Below are positions 7,564-15,228 of a stretch of 64,000 bases of DNA, piece after piece (the first letter of the stretch is position 1; the number at the start of each line of letters is the position of its first letter). Both the position numbers and the translations under genes were made by a program. Under the pieces are notes generated by a model, which worked only from the letters and a program-made list of their open reading frames with translations, made no database searches and was not told the DNA's origin. Source of the DNA: Dyella_A sp049445995 (GTDB lineage Bacteria > Pseudomonadota > Gammaproteobacteria > Xanthomonadales > Rhodanobacteraceae); the NCBI RefSeq assembly GCF_049445995.1, contig NZ_JBMSDZ010000002.1:62001-126000 (forward strand). The letters are read 5' to 3'.

Positions 7564-9151
7564 GAGGCTGTGAAAAAACCCCAGCTGTCGGCCGTCGCAT
7601 GAGAAAATAGCGGCACGGTGACATAGGGGGTAGGCGATGATGGCGAAGGTCGGCGAACTGTTTGAAGATCTTCCCATACCGGAGCCGGTGGTGAAGGCGG
7701 CGGTGGTGTTACCGGCGCGCGTACTGACGCCCAATCGCAAGCAGGTCGAGCTGCGGCCAAGCGACCTGGAAAGCCTGCTGGCGGAAGACCACACAGCGCG
7801 ACTGGTGGGGGGCTATGTCGAGCGGCAGGACCTGTCGGCGCTGTATCGCCAGATCAAAGCACTGGAAGGCGGATCGGGGCGCAGCGCCATCGCCCCGGAG
7901 ATTCTGCTGTCACTGTGGTTGTACGCGACCTTGGAAGGTGTCGGCAGCGCCCGCGCCCTGGCGCGGCTGTGCGAATCGCAGGACGCCTATCGCTGGTTGT
8001 GTGGTGGGGTGCGCGTCAATCACCACACGCTGTCCGACTTCCGCGTCGGTCAGGGTGACTTTTTGGATCAACTGCTGACAGCGAACGTCGCAAGCCTGCT
8101 GGCCTGCGGGGCGGTGACGATGAAGCGGGTGGCGCAGGATGGCATGCGGGTGCGGGCACATGCTGGCGCTGCCTCATTCCGTCGCAAGGCGCGACTGCAG
8201 GAATTTCACGACCAGGCGCGGCAGCAAGTCGACGCGCTCAAGCGCGAAATCGCCGACGATCCCGACGCGACGAACCGGCGCCAGCAAGCGGCCCGGCAGC
8301 GGGCGGCGCGCGAACGCGAGCAGCGCATCGCGCAGGCCCTGAACCGGCTGCCGCAGATGGAAGCGATCAAACAGGCCCAAGGCAAACCCACGGACCGTGC
8401 GCGGGCATCGACCACCGACGCCGAAGCGACCGTGATGAAGATGGCTGACGGCGGCTTCCGCCCCGCATTCAACGTCGAGCTGGCCACCGACACGGCCAGC
8501 CAGGTCATCGTCGGCGTCGACGTGGTCGACACGGGCAGCGACCTGGGTCAGATGGTCCCGATGGTCGAACAGATCGAAGCACGTCACGGTTGCCGCCCGC
8601 CAGAGATGCTGGTGGATGGCGGTTTCGCCAAGCATGAAGCCATCGAACACCTGGCGCCAGCCACCACCGTGTATGCGCCCGTCCAGCACCCCAAAGACAA
8701 GACGCGCGATCCGTATGCAGCACGCCCGGGCGACAGCCCGACCATCGCCGCCTGGCGTGAACGCATGGGCACCGACGAGGCCAAGACGATCTACAAAGAG
8801 CGCGCGGCCACGGCCGAATGCGTCAACGCGCTCGCACGCAACCGCGGCCTGCTCCGCTTCAACGTACGCGGTCTGGCCAAGGTCAAGTGTGTCGCGCTGT
8901 GGTACGCGCTGGCACACAACCTGATGCGAGGACTCGCACTCGCGCGCCCGCTGTCTGCGGAGCCTGTCTGAAGTTGCATTGGACGGGCTCCAGCGCCGTC
9001 GGACGCTTTGAATCGCGCACTTGCGGTCCTTTGGGACCGTTGGGAACCCTTCAAAAGATCACACCCCGTCATTCGCTGCTTTACGGCGAGCCGCCGGCCT
9101 CCCCGGCGCAACCACGCTTTTCGCTCCCCATTGCGAATTTTTCACAGCCTC
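7564..9151 (+). mobile_element. IS1182-type insertion sequence inserted in sorA
   Basis: A 1588-bp element with inverted ends starting GAGGCTGTGAAAAA on both sides (left 7564 onward; right end read on the minus strand from 9151: GAGGCTGTGAAAAATTCGC). It is flanked by TCA at 7561-7563 and 9152-9154, a likely 3-bp target duplication; a 4-bp CTCA reading that overlaps the end is also possible. It carries one transposase gene. Removing the element and one TCA re-creates an in-frame sorA, which confirms the boundaries. The same ends and duplication occur on the MITE at 36337-36514. Confidence 0.9.
7637..8971 (+). CDS. IS1182-family transposase
   Basis: This 444-residue DDE transposase is intact. 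The N-terminal domain of the IS1182 group (LRPSDLESLLAEDHTARLV, then WLYATLEGVGSARALARL) precedes the RNase H-like core. Probable catalytic residues are Asp168 (AQDGMRV), Asp327 (LVDGGFAK) and Glu394 (TAECVNALARNRGLLRFNVRG). An insertion rich in Arg, Gln and Ala (about residues 185-235) is a probable coiled coil. It starts at tandem ATGs 73 bp inside the left end. With no stop or frameshift the element may still be active and could act in trans on elements with matching ends. Confidence 0.92.
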   Translation: MMAKVGELFEDLPIPEPVVKAAVVLPARVLTPNRKQVELRPSDLESLLAEDHTARLVGGYVERQDLSALYRQIKALEGGSGRSAIAPEILLSLWLYATLEGVGSARALARLCESQDAYRWLCGGVRVNHHTLSDFRVGQGDFLDQLLTANVASLLACGAVTMKRVAQDGMRVRAHAGAASFRRKARLQEFHDQARQQVDALKREIADDPDATNRRQQAARQRAAREREQRIAQALNRLPQMEAIKQAQGKPTDRARASTTDAEATVMKMADGGFRPAFNVELATDTASQVIVGVDVVDTGSDLGQMVPMVEQIEARHGCRPPEMLVDGGFAKHEAIEHLAPATTVYAPVQHPKDKTRDPYAARPGDSPTIAAWRERMGTDEAKTIYKERAATAECVNALARNRGLLRFNVRGLAKVKCVALWYALAHNLMRGLALARPLSAEPV

Positions 9152-9518
9152 TCAGCGAAAGGGGTTTGTCGGTGTGCCCGTGCACTTTCAGTCGAAACGC
9201 ATCGGCGTCGACTGTCGTGGGTACGCTGGGCAGGTGCCAACGGACGTAGAAGCGATTGTTGGGCGTGAACACGCCGTGGTCAAAGACGTCGAACGGCGTT
9301 TCAAGCAGAGGCGAGCGGTCACGCAGAAGCAGCATGGGGCCCTTTTGCGGAAACGCGCTGGTGATCTCTCGCTGACCATTGGCAAAAGGCAGGCGGATGG
9401 TGTTCGTTGCTGCTGCCAGCGCGGCACCGCTGCCCAACAATCCAGCCGAGCCGACCAGGCCGGCCGTTTGCAGAAAGTGTCGGCGCGAACTTGCGCTGGA
9501 ATCGAGTTCATCGGTCAT
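9152..9518 (-). pseudogene. sorA: Sulfite dehydrogenase SorA, N-terminal part with Tat signal (split by IS)
   Basis: The 5' part of sorA encodes about 122 residues. It starts with a twin-arginine signal (SSRRHFLQTAGLVGSAG), as expected for a molybdoenzyme exported folded, followed by FTPNNRFYVRWHLP and the beginning of the Mo-domain (LKVHGHTDKPLSL), where the IS lies. Translation would run into the IS and stop about 22 codons later, so no Mo-ligand Cys would be present and the enzyme cannot form. A TGAGGAAG ribosome binding site lies 7 bp before the ATG and overlaps the end of a 14-bp tandem repeat. Confidence 0.85.
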
Positions 9519-9527
9519 GGTTGCTTC

Positions 9528-9569
9528 CTCATCGCTACGGGCTCATCGCTACGGGCTCATCGCTACGGG
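9528..9569. repeat. Three tandem 14-bp repeats in the sorA leader
   Basis: Three identical units CTCATCGCTACGGG follow one another without spacers. On the minus strand they read CCCGTAGCGATGAG and the last unit runs into the sorA Shine-Dalgarno (GATGAGGAAG). Slippage here would change leader length without touching the coding frame. Degenerate short direct repeats also lie at 9617-9640 (two GGCTTGATCGACA copies) and 9663-9712 (CCTGAGTGTATGCG / CCTGAGAGTATGCG). Confidence 0.85.
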
Positions 9570-9759
9570 GCCTCGGCCTGGCACGGTGTAGCACTGGCGT
9601 CGAAAGCTGCCAAGGCTTGATCGACAGGCTTGATCGACATTTTGTTCAAGTAAGAAGCTTTTCCTGAGTGTATGCGTTGCTAAAACACTCTCCTGAGAGT
9701 ATGCGATGCGTAGACGCGACCACGCGAGTTTTGTCGTCGCGATCCCTCGATCCGGGCTC

Positions 9760-10800
9760 TCACATTTGACCGATGGCCAACTGCACCAGCAGGCTGCTCA
9801 CAGACACTGCCACCCATACGCCCAGTCCGAGCAAGATCGGACGCATGCCGGTGGAGGCCATGCGGCGCAGGTTGGCCGACAGGCCCACCGCGGTCAGCGC
9901 CACCACGATCAGGAACTCGGCGGCCTCGTGCAGCGGCGCCTGCAGCGCTGCGGGCACGAAGCCGGCCGAGCGCACCGCCGAGGCGACCAGGAACCACGCG
10001 ATGAACCACGGGAAGATGCGCGACAGCCTGAAGTCGCCGCCGCCGCGGCGCTTCTCGCGCACCGCCACGGCGATCGCCAGCACGATGCACACCGGAATGA
10101 TCAGCGTGGCGCGGGTCAGCTTGACGATGGTGGCGAAGTCGCCGGCGGCGCGGCTGTAGCTGTAGCCGGCGGCGACCACCGACGAGGTGTCGTTGATCGC
10201 CGTGCCGGCCCACATGCCGAAGCCGAGGTCGGACAGGTGCAGCAGGTGGCCGAGCAATGGGAACAGCAGCACCGCGACCAGGTTGAACAGGAAGATGGTG
10301 GAGATCGCGAACGCGGTGTCGTGTTCGTCCGGGCGCAGGATCGGCGTCACCGCGGCGATCGCCGAGCCGCCGCAGATCGCGGTGCCCACGCCGATCAGGA
10401 TCTTCAGGTCGTCGTGCACGCGCAGCCAGCGCCCCAGCGCCCAGGCGGCGACGAACGCCACGCTCATCGTCACCAGGGTGACCGACAGCGACTGCAGGCC
10501 GGTCCTGGCCACCTGGTCCAGGCTCAGCCCGAAGCCCAGCGCGATGATCGACCACTGCAGCACCTGCCTGGAGGCGAACTGGATGCCGGGACGCAGCCGC
10601 GTCGGCAGGCTGATCGCGTTGGCGATGACGATGCCCAGCACGATGCCGATGACGGGGCCGCCGATCAGGGTGAAGCGCCGCCCCAGCGCGAAGGCGGCCG
10701 CGGCGATCAGCACCGTGAGCAGCAGGCCGGGCAGGCGGGCGGCAAGGTGGTGCACCACGGAAGCAGGTGCATCGGCGGCGGCAGCGGGGGGGTGGGACAT
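9760..10800 (-). CDS. yeiH: YeiH/UPF0324 family membrane protein (putative sulfate/sulfite exporter)
   Basis: This 346-residue inner-membrane protein has about 10 hydrophobic segments and UPF0324 signatures: GGPVIGIVLGIVIAN, LQWSIIALGFGLSLDQV, ILIGVGTAICGGSAIAAVTP, MWAGTAINDTSSVVAAGYSY and VKLTRATLIIPVCI. The family is annotated as putative sulfate exporter; biochemical proof is thin. ATG at 10800 was chosen over 10848 because the resulting length and N-terminus match E. coli YeiH (349 aa). The gene is divergent from a YeiE-like LysR gene and sits upstream of sorA on the same strand, which suggests a role in sulfite handling. Confidence 0.85.
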   Translation of the reverse strand: MSHPPAAAADAPASVVHHLAARLPGLLLTVLIAAAAFALGRRFTLIGGPVIGIVLGIVIANAISLPTRLRPGIQFASRQVLQWSIIALGFGLSLDQVARTGLQSLSVTLVTMSVAFVAAWALGRWLRVHDDLKILIGVGTAICGGSAIAAVTPILRPDEHDTAFAISTIFLFNLVAVLLFPLLGHLLHLSDLGFGMWAGTAINDTSSVVAAGYSYSRAAGDFATIVKLTRATLIIPVCIVLAIAVAVREKRRGGGDFRLSRIFPWFIAWFLVASAVRSAGFVPAALQAPLHEAAEFLIVVALTAVGLSANLRRMASTGMRPILLGLGVWVAVSVSSLLVQLAIGQM

Positions 10801-10864
10801 GGCGCGGGCCGGTGGGGACAGGACGTCATCATCGGTCCATCGATGCATCAGGAAAACTTCGAAT

Positions 10865-10885
10865 ATCTTATTTGGCCTATAAGAT
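10865..10885. promoter_or_regulatory. LysR-type operator between yeiH and lysR
   Basis: ATCTTAT and ATAAGAT form a perfect inverted repeat with a 7-bp spacer in an AT-rich island of an otherwise GC-rich spacer. This is the T-N11-A type palindrome that LysR regulators bind. The right arm contains TATAAG, which resembles a -10 element for the lysR gene starting at 10892. If used, that transcript would have almost no leader. Confidence 0.7.
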
Positions 10886-10891
10886 GTGCTG

Positions 10892-11764
10892 ATGATCAAC
10901 ATCAGTCCGCGCCAGCTCGAAGTGTTCGTGCACGTGGCCACGCGGGGCAGCGTGCGCGCGGCAGCCGGGCAACTGCATCTCACCCAGCCCGCCGCCAGCA
11001 TGGCGCTGCGCGACATGGAGCACCAGCTCGGCGCGCCGCTGTTCGACCGCGAACGCGGGCGCTTGCACCTCAACGCGCGCGGGCGCGAGCTGCTGCCGCT
11101 GGCGCAGGAACTGCTTGAGCGCTATGCCGAGTTCGGCCGGCGCGGCAAGGATGATGCAACGCTCGGCGGCGAGTTGCGCATCGGCACCAGCAACACGGTG
11201 GGCAATTACCGCGTGGGCGAGCTGCTCGGCGGCTTCGTCGAGGCGCACCCGCAGGTGACGGTCCGCCTGCGCGTGGCCAACACCGAGACGATCGCCGCGG
11301 CGATGCTCGATCACGGCCTCGACGTGGGCTGCGTGGAGGGGCCGGTGACCCACCCGCAGCTGGAAGTGCGCCCCTGGCGCGTGGACAGCCTGGTAGTGTG
11401 CGCGCGCCCGGACCATCCGCTGGCGCGTCGCCGTCGCCTGGCTGCCGAACACTTCGCCGGCGCGCGCTGGGTGCTGCGCGAACCGGGTTCGGCCACCCGC
11501 GTGCTGAGCGAGCGGGCGCTGGGCCAGCTGCCCGGCGGCGAGACCGTGCTGGAGCTGGACCAGATCGAGGCGATCAAGCAGGCGGTGGTGGCCGGTCTGG
11601 GCATCGCCTGCCTGCCGGCGGTGGCGATCAGTGATGCGGTGGCCGCCGGCCGCTTGAAGGTACTCAGGACGCCGTTCCTCGACCTGGAGCGCCGGCTGTC
11701 GCTGCTGGTACATCGCCAGCGCTACCGCAGTGCGGTGCTGGAGGCGTTCCTGCGGACGCTGTGA
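10892..11764 (+). CDS. LysR-family regulator, YeiE-like (probable sulfite-responsive)
   Basis: The 290-residue protein has an N-terminal winged HTH (SPRQLEVFVHVATRGSVRAAA, then LHLTQPAASMALRDMEHQLG) and a LysR substrate-binding domain (about residues 90-290). The stretch LRIGTSNTVGNYRVGELLGGF and VDVGCVEGP-like text (LDVGCVEGPVTHPQLEVRPW) resemble YeiE/CysB-type sensors; YeiE of enterobacteria responds to sulfite and activates yeiH. It is divergent from yeiH with a shared palindrome. The ATG at 10892 is used here; a GTG at 10886 is also in frame. Neither has a clear ribosome binding site. Confidence 0.85.
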   Translation: MINISPRQLEVFVHVATRGSVRAAAGQLHLTQPAASMALRDMEHQLGAPLFDRERGRLHLNARGRELLPLAQELLERYAEFGRRGKDDATLGGELRIGTSNTVGNYRVGELLGGFVEAHPQVTVRLRVANTETIAAAMLDHGLDVGCVEGPVTHPQLEVRPWRVDSLVVCARPDHPLARRRRLAAEHFAGARWVLREPGSATRVLSERALGQLPGGETVLELDQIEAIKQAVVAGLGIACLPAVAISDAVAAGRLKVLRTPFLDLERRLSLLVHRQRYRSAVLEAFLRTL

Positions 11765-11788
11765 CCGTTCGCCGGAACCGGTGCGCGG

Positions 11789-13531
11789 TCAGGCGGGCAG
11801 GGCGGTATCGAGCGTGGCCAGCAGCGCCTCGACCTGTTCGTGGGTGTGCGCACGGATCAGCCGTGGTGCCAGACGCCGCAGTTCGCTGCGATCCAGCTCG
11901 CCGAGGCGGTCGCGCACCTGCAGGATCTGGCTGGGGTGCATGCTGAACTCGCCCAGGCCCAGCGCCAGCAGCAGCGCGGTGAAATGCACGTCGCCACCGA
12001 TCTCCCCGCACAGGCTCACCGGCTTGCCGACCCGGCGACCGGCGCTGATGACGTGGCAGATCAGCCGCAGCAGGGCCGGGTTGAGCGGGTTGTAGACGTT
12101 CTCCAGCGCGTCGTTGCCGCGGTCGGCGGCCAGCACGTACTGCGCCAGGTCATTGGTGCCGATGGCGAGGAAGTCGGCGTGTTCCAGCAGCGCGCGCACG
12201 TTGATCGCCGCGGCGGGCACCTCGATCATCGCGCCCAGCGGCAGCTTCTCGGGCAGGTCGACGCCTTCCTGCTTGAGCTCCTGCCGGGCCAGCTTGAACA
12301 GCGTGCGCACGGCGATGATCTCGTCCGGCTGGGTGATCATCGGCACCAGCACGCGCATCGGGCCGTAGCAGGCGGCGCGCAGGATCGCGCGGATCTGCGT
12401 GGTGAACACCGCCGGATGGCGCAGCGACAGGCGCACGCCGCGCACGCCCAGCGCCGGGTTGTCCTCGCCGCGCAGGGCGATGCCGGCCGCATCGGCCTTG
12501 TCCGCGCCCAGGTCCAGCGTGCGGATCGTCACCGGCAGGCCGCCCATGCCCATCACCAGGTCGCGATAGGCAACGAACTGCTCCTCCTCGCTGGGCAGCC
12601 CCTTGTGGCGCAGGAACAGGAATTCGGTGCGGTACAGGCCCACGCCGTCGGCGCCACGCGCACGGGCCATGGCCACGTCGGTGGCCGATTCGGCATTGGC
12701 CAGCAATTTGATCTCCACGCCGTCGCGGGTGCGCGAGGGCGCGTTGGCCAGCTTGGCCAGGCGCCGGCCTTCCAGCGCCGCCTCGCGCTGCCAGGCGCGG
12801 TAGCGCGCCAGGTCCTGCGCGGTGGGATGCACGATCGCCTCGCCCTGCTCGGCGTCGAGCAGGATCAGGTCGTCGTCGCAGATGATCGACAGCGCGTCGC
12901 GCGTGCCCACCAGCATCGGCAGGTCCAGGCTGCGCGCCAGGATGGCGCTGTGCGAGTAGGGGCTGCCCGAACTGGCGACCACGCCGAGCAGGCCGTGGCC
13001 GGCCAGGTGTGCCATGTCGCCCGGCGCGATGGTGTCGGCGATCAGGATCTCGCCCACGCGCGCGGCCAGCTTGCGCTCCTCGGCGGTGGTCTGGCGCTGC
13101 AGTGCGGAGATCACCCGGTTGATCACCTGGTCGACATCCTCGCGCCGGCTGCGCAGGTAGGGGTCGTCCATCGCCTCGAACACGGCGGCGATGCGGTCGC
13201 GCTGCTTCTTCAGCGCGGCGCCGGCGCGGTAGTGGCCGATGCGGATCATGTCGTCGAGCCCGCGCAGCATCTCCGGATCGTCCAGCAGCAGGGTGTGCGC
13301 GTCGATGAACTCGTTCACCTCGCGCGCCAGCGCGCCGTGAAGCTTGGTGCGCAGCTCGCGCAGCTCCTGCCGGGCGGTGTCCAGCGCCAGGTGCAGCAGT
13401 TCCAGTTCGGCGTCGACCTCGTCTTCGCCCAGCGGACGGTTGTCCACCGCGTAGCGGCTCGGCTGCACGAGGCGCGCGCGGCCCAGGCACATGCCCCGGG
13501 CGGCGACGGTGCCGGGCAGGCTCTGCCTCAT
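11789..13531 (-). CDS. ptsI: PTS phosphoenolpyruvate-protein phosphotransferase (Enzyme I)
   Basis: This 580-residue Enzyme I takes phosphate from PEP and passes it to HPr. The phospho-histidine lies at about residue 194 in SPYSHSAILARSL, which departs from the usual GGxTSHxA form but keeps the His. The C-terminal PEP-binding TIM barrel shows GLYRTEFLFL, GIRGVR-type text (GVRGVRLSLRHP), GTNDLAQYVLAADRGND and LCGEIGGD with the conserved Cys. There is no N-terminal GAF domain, so it is not PtsP. It is the last gene of the rpoN-hpf-hprK-rapZ-EIIA-HPr block, 120 bp after ptsH. No sugar permease (EIIBC) is present nearby. Confidence 0.92.
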   Translation of the reverse strand: MRQSLPGTVAARGMCLGRARLVQPSRYAVDNRPLGEDEVDAELELLHLALDTARQELRELRTKLHGALAREVNEFIDAHTLLLDDPEMLRGLDDMIRIGHYRAGAALKKQRDRIAAVFEAMDDPYLRSRREDVDQVINRVISALQRQTTAEERKLAARVGEILIADTIAPGDMAHLAGHGLLGVVASSGSPYSHSAILARSLDLPMLVGTRDALSIICDDDLILLDAEQGEAIVHPTAQDLARYRAWQREAALEGRRLAKLANAPSRTRDGVEIKLLANAESATDVAMARARGADGVGLYRTEFLFLRHKGLPSEEEQFVAYRDLVMGMGGLPVTIRTLDLGADKADAAGIALRGEDNPALGVRGVRLSLRHPAVFTTQIRAILRAACYGPMRVLVPMITQPDEIIAVRTLFKLARQELKQEGVDLPEKLPLGAMIEVPAAAINVRALLEHADFLAIGTNDLAQYVLAADRGNDALENVYNPLNPALLRLICHVISAGRRVGKPVSLCGEIGGDVHFTALLLALGLGEFSMHPSQILQVRDRLGELDRSELRRLAPRLIRAHTHEQVEALLATLDTALPA

Positions 13532-13651
13532 GCGTGGCCACCATCGCCGGGGATGGGCGCGCCTGGCGCGGGCAGGACGCGACTGCGCCTGCGCGTCATC
13601 GTCGCCGCCCCCGGTGTTTGCGCCTGCGGTGTGTTCGTCCCTGCGTTCATC

Positions 13652-13921
13652 TCATCCGCCCTCGTCGAATTTGCGCTCGAACAGGTCGATGACCGCGTCC
13701 AGCGCGGTCTGTTCGTCCGGGCCGTCGGTCCGCACGGTCAGCGTGGTGCCGATGCCGGCCGCCAGCATCATCACGCCCATGATGCTCTGGGCATTCACCT
13801 CGCGCCCCTTGCTGATCAGCCACACGGTGGACTTGAAGCCCTGCACCAGCTGCACCAGCTTGGCCGAGGCGCGCGCGTGCAGGCCGAGCCGGTTGGATAC
13901 CACGATTTCTTTTTCAAGCAT
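13652..13921 (-). CDS. ptsH: PTS phosphocarrier protein HPr
   Basis: An 89-residue HPr with the phosphoryl-accepting histidine exactly at position 15 (NRLGLHARASAKL) and the regulatory serine exactly at position 46 (NAQSIMGVMML), the target of HPr kinase/phosphorylase. It accepts phosphate from Enzyme I and passes it to the EIIA just upstream. The ATG at 13921 overlaps the EIIA gene end by 8 bp, indicating translational coupling. The Ser46 site and hprK in one cluster imply two-way control of HPr. Confidence 0.95.
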   Translation of the reverse strand: MLEKEIVVSNRLGLHARASAKLVQLVQGFKSTVWLISKGREVNAQSIMGVMMLAAGIGTTLTVRTDGPDEQTALDAVIDLFERKFDEGG

Positions 13922-14306
13922 GGTCGATGAAGATTCCTCCGCGGCCACCGCTGGCGGCGATTTCCACCAGTTCGTCCAGCGGCTTGTCCGCATAGTTGAG
14001 CACGCGCAGCAGCATCGGCAGGTTGAGCCCCGACACGCAGCGCAGATGGACCCCGAGCGAGGCCAGCGACAGCCCGATGTTGCACGGCGTGGCGCCGTAG
14101 AGATCGGCCAGCACCAGCACGCCCTCGCCCTGGTCGAGCTCGCGGGCGTGGCGGGCGGTGAGCGTACGCATCACCTCCGGATCGGCCTGCGGCGGCACTT
14201 CCACCGCGTCGACGCACAGCGGCAGTTTGGGCATCACGTGCAGCGCGGCGGAGATCAGCGCCTTGCCGACGGCTTCGTGGGTCATCAGGAGTACGCCGAC
14301 GCTCAC
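13914..14306 (-). CDS. PTS EIIA component, mannose/sorbose family
   Basis: A 130-residue stand-alone EIIA of the mannose family, with the phosphorylation histidine at residue 10 (VLLMTHEAVG) and the ADLYGATPCNI motif. No mannose-family EIIB, EIIC or EIID is in the window, so this domain probably acts as a phosphorylation sensor rather than in sugar uptake. The gene lies 4 bp after rapZ and overlaps ptsH by 8 bp. The same arrangement (hprK, rapZ, EIIA-Man, HPr, EI) is typical of xanthomonads and many other proteobacteria lacking a full sugar PTS. Confidence 0.88.
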   Translation of the reverse strand: MSVGVLLMTHEAVGKALISAALHVMPKLPLCVDAVEVPPQADPEVMRTLTARHARELDQGEGVLVLADLYGATPCNIGLSLASLGVHLRCVSGLNLPMLLRVLNYADKPLDELVEIAASGGRGGIFIDHA

Positions 14307-14310
14307 CCCG

Positions 14311-15228
14311 TCACTCCAGCTCGCGATGGAAGGTGAGCACGCCGTCGCGCCGCGCGCGGAAATGCGTGGCGAGCTGCTCCACCAGGTAGACCGAGCGGTG
14401 GCGACCGCCGGTGCAGCCGATCGAGACGGTGACGTAGCTGCGGTCGTCCGCCTCGAAGCGCGGCAACCAGTCCTCCAGCCAGCGCACGGTGTCTGCGAAG
14501 TATTCGCCCACCAGCGGATCGGCGTCGAGGAACTCGCGCACCGGCACGTCCTTGCCCGACAGCGGCCGCAGCCTGGGCTGCCAGTGCGGATTGGGCAGGC
14601 AGCGCGCGTCGAACACGAAGTCCGAATCCAGCGGCAGCCCGCGCTTGAACGCGAACGACTGGAACATCACGGTGAGCCCTTCGGTGGCGCGCGCGTAGTC
14701 GGTGGCGACCAGCCGGCGCAACTGGTGCACGTTGAGCGTGCTCGAATCGATCACTTTCTCGGCGATGCCCATCAGCGGGCGCAGCAGGCGCCGCTCGGCC
14801 GCGATGGCGTCGGCCAGCGACACGTTGCGCATGGCCAGCGGATGGCGGCGGCGGGTTTCGGAGTAACGCTTGATCAGCACCTCGTCGCGGCAGTCGAGGA
14901 AGATCAGGTGTACCTGCACGCCTGCGTCGGCGAGCTCGGACAGCACGCTGGGCATGATCTCGATGTCGTGCTCGCGGTTGCGCGCGTCCACGCCCACCGC
15001 GATGCGCGTCATGCGCTGGCCGCCGCGGTCTTCCAGCACGGCATTCACCAGCCGCGGCAGCAGGCTGGCCGGCAGGTTGTCCACGCAGTAGAACTCGAGG
15101 TCTTCCAGCGCGCGCAGGGCGACGGTCTTGCCGCCGCCGGACATGCCGGTGAGTACCGCCAGGTGCACGGCGTTGGCTCCGGCCTGGGCAATCACTGCGG
15201 TGTCGTCAGGGTCCACACACGTCACCAT
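14311..15228 (-). CDS. rapZ: RNase adapter protein RapZ
   Basis: The 305-residue protein has a Walker A motif GMSGGGKT at residues 28-35 and the RapZ C-terminal signature SIGCTGGRHRSVYLVEQLA. In E. coli RapZ senses glucosamine-6-phosphate and delivers the small RNA GlmZ to RNase E; in other groups the same protein is linked to cell-wall precursor control. Whether GlmY/GlmZ exist here cannot be told. The start overlaps the hprK end by 7 bp. Confidence 0.93.
   Translation of the reverse strand: MVTCVDPDDTAVIAQAGANAVHLAVLTGMSGGGKTVALRALEDLEFYCVDNLPASLLPRLVNAVLEDRGGQRMTRIAVGVDARNREHDIEIMPSVLSELADAGVQVHLIFLDCRDEVLIKRYSETRRRHPLAMRNVSLADAIAAERRLLRPLMGIAEKVIDSSTLNVHQLRRLVATDYARATEGLTVMFQSFAFKRGLPLDSDFVFDARCLPNPHWQPRLRPLSGKDVPVREFLDADPLVGEYFADTVRWLEDWLPRFEADDRSYVTVSIGCTGGRHRSVYLVEQLATHFRARRDGVLTFHRELE

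Noticed and set aside
9021..9620. Plus-strand open frame across the IS right end and sorA 5' part
   Set aside because: It is antisense to the Tat-signal-bearing sorA frame and crosses the insertion boundary; no recognisable protein.
11840..13930. Long plus-strand open frame antisense to ptsI and ptsH
   Set aside because: It is a His/Gln/Arg/Gly-rich shadow of the opposite strand in GC-rich DNA with no domain; ptsI and ptsH have full motif sets.
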